Source: a virus. From it: a DNA stretch of 25,911 bases. Below are positions 21,495-25,911 of this stretch, one piece after another. The stretch covers positions 1 through 25,911 of IMG/VR virus record IMGVR_UViG_3300027977_001244. The stretch is one strand, 5' to 3'. The notes beneath the pieces are model-generated. The model was not told the origin of the DNA, made no database searches, and was given only the letters and a program-made list of their open reading frames with translations. Position numbers and translations under genes: made by a program. Position 1 is the first letter of the stretch. Each line of letters starts with the position of its first letter.

Positions 21495-22216
21495 TATTTG
21501 CTTTGTGCAGGCAAGATGTAGTTGTAAACAGCCACACCTGAATCCACTGTGATCTTGGCAGCACCATCGTCGCTGATGCGAACAGTTTTGTCTCCAGTCA
21601 ATGCCATAATGGCTATGAACTGCGAAGCTGGCCACGACCAAGCACGTTTGAGTTGACCATTCACACCTGCGTGAAACACAAAGTTACCAGCGTGTGTTGA
21701 ATGATCACCAAAGAAAAACTTCAAGTCGCCATTTTCAGTCTTTGCCTGGAAGTTGGGCTCTTCAGCATTGGCCTGTGCCTGCATACGCAATCGTTGAATT
21801 GCAGCCACAGTGGGTTCAAATTCAATTTGCCAGGCAGCCCCTTTGAACTTGGGAGTTTTCAGTTTGTCGTTCACAATCTCTGCTGCCATAAAACGATATG
21901 TGTTACGGAAGTCACCTGTGGCATTTTCAAACTCAATACCATCGGGTGCGCCAGTGGCTTTTTTGGTCAACGCAAGTTTGGCATTTTCTCGGTACTCCGG
22001 CAAGTTTAACAAAATTTTCAACTTGTTTAAATTGGGCATGCCAAATGTGCCAATAAAATCTGGGTGCGGATTTTTGAATTCGCCTTCTAACACCACACTC
22101 AAGTCTTCTGCCACACCCACAATTGCTGTGTTTTTGTCGTTGCCGGTGATCTTGATCAAGTCAATGCAGCCAAGATCGTGTGTGTGTTCTACCAAGTCTT
22201 TAAGATAATCTCTCAT
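21494..22216 (-). CDS. Sliding clamp (T4 gp45-like)
   Basis: 240 residues similar in length to T4 gp45 (228). IVGVAEDLSVVLEGEFKNP and FIGTFGMPNLNKLKILLNLP match the gp45 family, followed by FMAAEIVNDKLKTPKFKGA and a final HAGNFVFHAGVNGQL region. The trimeric ring tethers the polymerase to DNA and, in T4, activates late transcription with gp33/gp55, which fits the TATAAATA promoters found here. The ATG has AGGAG six bases upstream and a sigma70-like promoter before it. The polymerase gene lies 1 kb upstream, but clamp-loader genes are not between them. Confidence 0.88.
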   Translation of the reverse strand: MRDYLKDLVEHTHDLGCIDLIKITGNDKNTAIVGVAEDLSVVLEGEFKNPHPDFIGTFGMPNLNKLKILLNLPEYRENAKLALTKKATGAPDGIEFENATGDFRNTYRFMAAEIVNDKLKTPKFKGAAWQIEFEPTVAAIQRLRMQAQANAEEPNFQAKTENGDLKFFFGDHSTHAGNFVFHAGVNGQLKRAWSWPASQFIAIMALTGDKTVRISDDGAAKITVDSGVAVYNYILPAQSK

Positions 22217-22236
22217 GCTTACTCCTATGTTGTATG

Positions 22237-22265
22237 ATTATATAGATTTTTTTACTGATTAGCAA
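22237..22265 (-). promoter_or_regulatory. Sigma70-like promoter before the sliding clamp gene
   Basis: On the - strand TTGCTA (22260-22265) and a perfect TATAAT (22237-22242) are 17 bases apart, in and just above the 35-base gap between the methyltransferase-like gene and the clamp. RNA would start about 13 bases above the ATG. The -35 is only 4 of 6, so the call is moderate. Confidence 0.55.
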
Positions 22266-23193
22266 TTATTTTGGCCAGGCTCTGTCCGCCTCTGACTGAT
22301 TCAACTTCGCCAGGTCGGCGTATTTCCATCCAGCACACATTGCCTGTGCCACGTTGATAGTGAGTGATTTCAAACCCGGTATTGTGGCAATGCTGTCGGA
22401 TTACCTTGCCGGGTGTATAGGTCATCAAACTACTTTCAGCCAAGGCGACACCGTGCGCCCAGTCGCAGTCATTGAAGGTAAAGATGGCTACGCCGCCAGG
22501 TCGCAAGCACTCAAATAGGCTGGTTATATATCTGCACATCACACCAATGGGCTTGTAGTTGAAGTAGTTGTAGGCCAGCACAAAGCCAAACTGACCACGC
22601 GGCAGTTGCCACAACGGATCATTGTTGGTATAGTCATCGATCACGTAGGGTCGTAATCTCCGCTGATAGCCCGGATTAAAAGCATCAATGGCAGGCTGCA
22701 ACAAATCATTGTGTTGATCCACTAGATACAACGGATCAAGTGGCACAAGATCTTCAATAAATTTTTCCTGTGCTGGCCGAAAAATCATTCCAGGTGTGCG
22801 CCAGTCGGTGTATCGCAACACACGACCTTTTAATATCATGGCATTATCAGCATCAATGGTCATGCGCCGTGATAGAATGTAATCTGTGGTTTCGAATATC
22901 ATTTCTTGTTCGTACAACAACTGGCTGGTTTGATACTGCGCTGCCTCTGCTGTGGCAATTTGATCGCACACTGCCAAACGCAACTCATCTAATGACTGTT
23001 GTGCGTGAATAAAGTGTTGTGAAATCTGGTCTACAGTGTGACAAAATGCCTTGCTGCGTTCGCTGATTTGCACAGCATGATTGGCTACAACATGATTGAT
23101 TTCATGAAATTTTTTGGCCAATGGATCATGTTCAGCTGTGAGATTCACACTGTCCAACAAGTTTAAATAACCAACCAGTTCGCTGAGTTTCAT
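22252..23193 (-). CDS. SAM-dependent methyltransferase-like phage protein, 313 aa
   Basis: The N-terminal 100 residues are helical and probably coiled coil (LAKKFHEINHVVANHAVQIS, HAQQSLDELRLAVCDQIATA). The C-terminal half fits a Rossmann methyltransferase: LYLVDQHNDLLQPAI (motif I/II with D), GFVLAYNYFNYKPIGVM (motif IV) and FECLRPGGVAIFTFND (motif V-like, LRPGG). A classical glycine-rich motif I is weak. It is coupled to the polymerase by ATGA and lies next to the clamp and dpdA, so DNA or a DNA-base precursor could be the target. That is inference; sugar or protein targets are equally possible. Confidence 0.65.
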   Translation of the reverse strand: MKLSELVGYLNLLDSVNLTAEHDPLAKKFHEINHVVANHAVQISERSKAFCHTVDQISQHFIHAQQSLDELRLAVCDQIATAEAAQYQTSQLLYEQEMIFETTDYILSRRMTIDADNAMILKGRVLRYTDWRTPGMIFRPAQEKFIEDLVPLDPLYLVDQHNDLLQPAIDAFNPGYQRRLRPYVIDDYTNNDPLWQLPRGQFGFVLAYNYFNYKPIGVMCRYITSLFECLRPGGVAIFTFNDCDWAHGVALAESSLMTYTPGKVIRQHCHNTGFEITHYQRGTGNVCWMEIRRPGEVESVRGGQSLAKIIANQ

Positions 23194-25832
23194 TCAAAAG
23201 AAAATAGTGATGTAAATGTGTTTTCTGTGTTGGTGGCAGCAGCCAAGTCCCAATCCAACACGCCCAGCAGGTTGTCAATCTTTTGATCCACCACAGTGGC
23301 TTCCATTTCTGTGTCATCAAAAGGCAAATCTTTGAACCATTGCGGCAAGTGCATTTCGTCTGTGGGATAACCAATTGAAGTCCAGCCCAGCGCATTGCTT
23401 CTGAGTTTGCACACAATGGTTTTCATGCCATCAACAATTTGCATACTGTAGTTGTCTGAGTTCATTCTACGCAGGTTGTTCCAGTTCATGGCCGCACGCA
23501 CATGCCCGGGCATGTTGGCTTTGCCCAGGCGTGCTTCTTCCTTGCTGTACTTGGTCAAGTTGTTTACACGCTTGGGTGAGCCTTTTTCCCAGCCTGGACG
23601 CTCTTTGAATTCATACTTGAACTCACGCACACGTTCAATGATTTCGTCACGACCAGCACCAGCTAGCACTCGATTTAGAATTTCCAACAGGAAGTCTTGA
23701 ATAACCTTGGGAGTATCTGAACGTTTCAAGTCCAGGCCAGTGGCTTTGGTCTTGCCAATGGCGCCGTTGACATCCAGACGTTTGTTTTCAATGTCAATGG
23801 CATTGACAGCATAGCGTTTCTTGGTGATAAACAAGCCACGGTCCGCCACTGTTTCACGTCCGGCCCGGATCAACTCGCCCATGTTTCTAGGGCAGTGAAA
23901 AGCACGTTCCATAAACGCTGGGAATGAGTCGTTGACCTGATCAGCAATGCTATCGTACAGTTGTATGCAAATTTCCTTTGACCATTCCATGCGGCCTTCG
24001 GCAACTTCTTGTTTGAGCACAGGCCATGCTGAGAAGTAGCATGAGTCTGTGTCGCCGTAGATCACTGCCCGGCCCACATGGTCATATTCGCCTGTGATAC
24101 ACTCATTCAAGTGTGCATCCATGTGCCGGGCAATGTTTCGACCGGTAAGGGTTGTGCTTTGGCCAATTCGCTTGTCAAAAAACCTACAACCAGGATTAAG
24201 AATAGCACCATACAGGCTGTTGAGGTTGATCTTTTTAACCAACTGACGTTTGTCCCAGAAAGCAATTTCTTTGGCATCTTTAGCTTCTTTCTTTTTGACC
24301 TGCATGTCTTGGCGTTCAGCATACCAGCGTTCCAGCAGGCCAGGAATTACACCTTTCTTTTCGTAGGTGAATATGGTACCGTTGGCACTGAGTATCCAGG
24401 GCTGATTTGAGTCAAACAACATGTACCAAATTTCGGCACCCGAGTGTACAGTCTCTTCACCTGACTGCCAGTCAATGGTGATCTCTGTGCCACGTTGCTG
24501 TTCCATCACTGCGGTGTATTCTAAACTGGCAAACATGCCTTCCCATGCAGCCGCAAACGAGTCACCCCGAGCCATTTTGTCTCGAATGTATCGGTCAGTC
24601 ATCACCGGACGCAGTTGACCTATGATGGTTTCTGGTCCCATGTTCAAGGCACGAATTGCTGACGGATATAGACTGTTGATGTCCACTGAGCCAATCCATT
24701 CATGTATGCCCTTTCGAGGATATGCCACATAAGCACCTGCTGCCTGTGTGTCCTCGTCAGTGAGTCGTTGTTGGCGGTTGGGCACAACCATGCCACGTTC
24801 ATGTGCTTCGTTGATAATGGCCTGTTCTGTCACTGCCACAGCACCCATTGTGGTGGCCAACAGCACTGTGTTGGCATGTGCCAGTTCACTTGCCAGTTCC
24901 AAGAAGCGTAATTTCCGGTCCAGTTTGTCCAGCAACAAGGTATCTTGCCGGTTGTATTCAATAAAGTTACGAAAGTGTTGGTTGTACAACTGATCCAAGG
25001 TGCCTTCAAACTGTGTTTTGCGTTCGCCCAGTTCGTATTCGGCAATGGCATCCAGGCTGTAACTGTGACGTTCTTCATAAGTGTACTTGCGATACAGTTG
25101 CATATAGTCCATATGCACACGGCCCACCAAGTCGTAAGTTTCGTTTTCAGCACCAAAGCGTTCAAACACACGTTTCTTGGGAAACTGCCCCCACAAACAA
25201 AAACGTCGGGTATCATCTTTGCTGAGCACTCGAGTGATACGATTCACTGTGTAAGGTATATCATAACCTTCCGAATTCCAGCCACTCAAGATGTCTGCAT
25301 CTTCGATCAGATCCAGGAACATCTTCAACATTTCTGTTTCCGACTCACACAGCACAGTGTTCTCAAATTCCGCACAAATCTCACGAGCGGTCTCTGCACT
25401 CATGTGGCGTGGTGCCACCACAAGTGTAACCAGTTGCTCCAACCAATTCAAATATACCGATATAGCAGTGATGGGATTGAAAGGATCTGTCACAGGCGAG
25501 AATCCACGCACAGGATCAAAAGCAACTTCAATGTCAAAAAAGGCTGTGTGTAAGGTAGGTGCGTCTTGATCTCGATAGTTCTCTTCAAAGCAACGAAATA
25601 TGGGATTGATATCCGATTCATAGATCTGTCGCCCGCTTTGTGCTCGAACTTCCTTGCGAAACTCTTTGTTGTTGCGTGTGCTGAATCTCGACACAGGTGT
25701 GCCGTAGATGCTCTGGAACTTGCCACGTGGGTCATCAAAATAGAACACATAATTGGCAGGATATTCCTTGTACTGCCGTCGGCCATCGCGGCGCTCTACC
25801 ACGTGAATGCGATCGTGCTCACGATCAAACAA
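23190..25832 (-). CDS. Family B DNA polymerase (T4 gp43-like)
   Basis: 880 residues as drawn. Exonuclease motifs are FFDIEVAFD (D100, E102), SGWNSEGYDIPY (D191) and YNRQDTLLLDKL (D297). Polymerase motifs are DINSLYPS (D384), KKINLNSLYG at 533-542, YGDTDSCY with D594 and D596, and KKRY at 671-674. The tail TSLFSFE is a clamp-binding peptide like those of T4 and RB69. The start at TTG 25832 is the first standard codon, but it is 25 bases below the only ribosome binding site. The frame stays open to 25862 and the residues just upstream (ISYIDAL) look like protein, so translation probably begins at ATC 25850 or ATT 25853. The stop overlaps the next gene as ATGA. Confidence 0.95.
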   Translation of the reverse strand: MFDREHDRIHVVERRDGRRQYKEYPANYVFYFDDPRGKFQSIYGTPVSRFSTRNNKEFRKEVRAQSGRQIYESDINPIFRCFEENYRDQDAPTLHTAFFDIEVAFDPVRGFSPVTDPFNPITAISVYLNWLEQLVTLVVAPRHMSAETAREICAEFENTVLCESETEMLKMFLDLIEDADILSGWNSEGYDIPYTVNRITRVLSKDDTRRFCLWGQFPKKRVFERFGAENETYDLVGRVHMDYMQLYRKYTYEERHSYSLDAIAEYELGERKTQFEGTLDQLYNQHFRNFIEYNRQDTLLLDKLDRKLRFLELASELAHANTVLLATTMGAVAVTEQAIINEAHERGMVVPNRQQRLTDEDTQAAGAYVAYPRKGIHEWIGSVDINSLYPSAIRALNMGPETIIGQLRPVMTDRYIRDKMARGDSFAAAWEGMFASLEYTAVMEQQRGTEITIDWQSGEETVHSGAEIWYMLFDSNQPWILSANGTIFTYEKKGVIPGLLERWYAERQDMQVKKKEAKDAKEIAFWDKRQLVKKINLNSLYGAILNPGCRFFDKRIGQSTTLTGRNIARHMDAHLNECITGEYDHVGRAVIYGDTDSCYFSAWPVLKQEVAEGRMEWSKEICIQLYDSIADQVNDSFPAFMERAFHCPRNMGELIRAGRETVADRGLFITKKRYAVNAIDIENKRLDVNGAIGKTKATGLDLKRSDTPKVIQDFLLEILNRVLAGAGRDEIIERVREFKYEFKERPGWEKGSPKRVNNLTKYSKEEARLGKANMPGHVRAAMNWNNLRRMNSDNYSMQIVDGMKTIVCKLRSNALGWTSIGYPTDEMHLPQWFKDLPFDDTEMEATVVDQKIDNLLGVLDWDLAAATNTENTFTSLFSFE

Positions 25833-25856
25833 GGCGTCGATATAGCTGATAATAAT

Positions 25857-25861
25857 TCTCC
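25857..25861 (-). promoter_or_regulatory. Ribosome binding site (GGAGA) for the DNA polymerase, pointing to a non-standard start
   Basis: GGAGA on the - strand lies 7 bases above the ATC at 25850 and 4 above the ATT at 25853 (counted from the GGAG core). No ATG, GTG or TTG lies within reach in the polymerase frame; TTG at 25832 is too far. Confidence 0.55.
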
Positions 25862-25873
25862 AAAATTAGTAAT

Positions 25874-25891
25874 ATTATATAAATATTTATG
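25874..25891 (-). promoter_or_regulatory. AT-rich promoter region of the DNA polymerase (CATAAATA and TATAAT)
   Basis: On the - strand CATAAATA (25884-25891) is one base from the T4 late consensus and TATAAT (25874-25879) is a perfect -10. No good -35 or MotA-type box is seen at the right spacing. The block lies 25-60 bases above the likely start. Confidence 0.4.
25878..25885 (+). promoter_or_regulatory. TATAAATA on the + strand at the window's right edge
   Basis: A perfect T4 late promoter consensus reading rightward out of the window, overlapping the leftward polymerase promoter region. Its gene, if any, is beyond the window, so a role cannot be shown. Confidence 0.35.
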
Positions 25892-25911
25892 TAGATGCTT
25901 TTTACAGGATA

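Noticed and set aside
21495-21641. N-terminal extension of the DUF2061-like gene
   Set aside because: It lies entirely inside the clamp gene and encodes a Cys/His-rich shadow; TAATG coupling supports 21494.
24945-25553. Open frame of 202 codons on the + strand
   Set aside because: It lies antisense to the exonuclease domain of the DNA polymerase, whose motifs are clear on the other strand.
1-25911. tRNA genes, CRISPR arrays, insertion sequences or attachment sites
   Set aside because: No cloverleaf-like stretch, regular spaced repeats, transposase or long terminal repeats were seen; coding density leaves almost no room.

Overview
The window reads as part of a large tailed-phage genome, most likely an aquatic T4-like myovirus infecting a Gram-negative bacterium. 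The supporting evidence is a T4/RB69-type family B DNA polymerase with a C-terminal clamp-binding tail, a gp45-type sliding clamp, a T4 RNase H-like 5' nuclease, a free-standing GIY-YIG homing endonuclease, a perfect T4-type late promoter (TATAAATA), and many short conserved phage proteins packed with ATGA, TAATG or TGATG junctions. The host cannot be named from the sequence.

Layout: one 5'-truncated gene lies on the + strand at the left edge (2-439). Everything else is on the - strand and is transcribed from right to left, with no unexplained gap over 100 bases. From the right edge the order is: DNA polymerase, a methyltransferase-like protein, the sliding clamp, a DUF2061-like membrane protein, a DNA transglycosylase (DpdA/TGT-like), three small phage proteins including a QueD/PTPS-fold protein, and a surface-sugar block (GT-B glycosyltransferase, GalE-like epimerase, compact DegT-like aminotransferase, GT10-like glycosyltransferase). 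Next come GTP cyclohydrolase I (FolE), two very small ORFs, a Bax-inhibitor-1 membrane protein, a GATM-like amidinotransferase, a HIT protein, QueD, a GT2-like glycosyltransferase, a B12-type radical SAM protein, an SGNH-like protein, QueE, a cytidylyltransferase, a second SGNH-like protein, the 5' nuclease, a MazG-like pyrophosphohydrolase, the homing endonuclease and small phage proteins.

The main system is a 7-deazaguanine pathway spread over 16 kb. FolE makes dihydroneopterin triphosphate from GTP, QueD makes carboxy-tetrahydropterin, QueE makes 7-carboxy-7-deazaguanine, and a TGT-like DpdA that lacks the usual Cys zinc site would exchange guanine in DNA for a 7-deazaguanine base. QueC is not in the window. 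Unusual points are a QueD with Tyr at two of the three canonical zinc-His positions, a second T-fold protein next to dpdA that keeps a candidate His triad but lacks the Asp-His pair, and an amidinotransferase encoded among these genes. Sigma70-like promoters, all with 17-bp spacers, precede the clamp/dpdA group, folE and queD. This suggests early expression, before the phage DNA is exposed to host restriction.

A second theme is glycan or small-molecule chemistry: four glycosyltransferase-like genes, GalE, DegT, a TagD-like cytidylyltransferase, two SGNH proteins, the radical SAM protein and possibly the amidinotransferase. It may remodel host surface sugars, decorate the virion or hypermodify DNA. 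The sequence alone does not choose between these. All assignments rest on motifs read by eye; no database search was possible.
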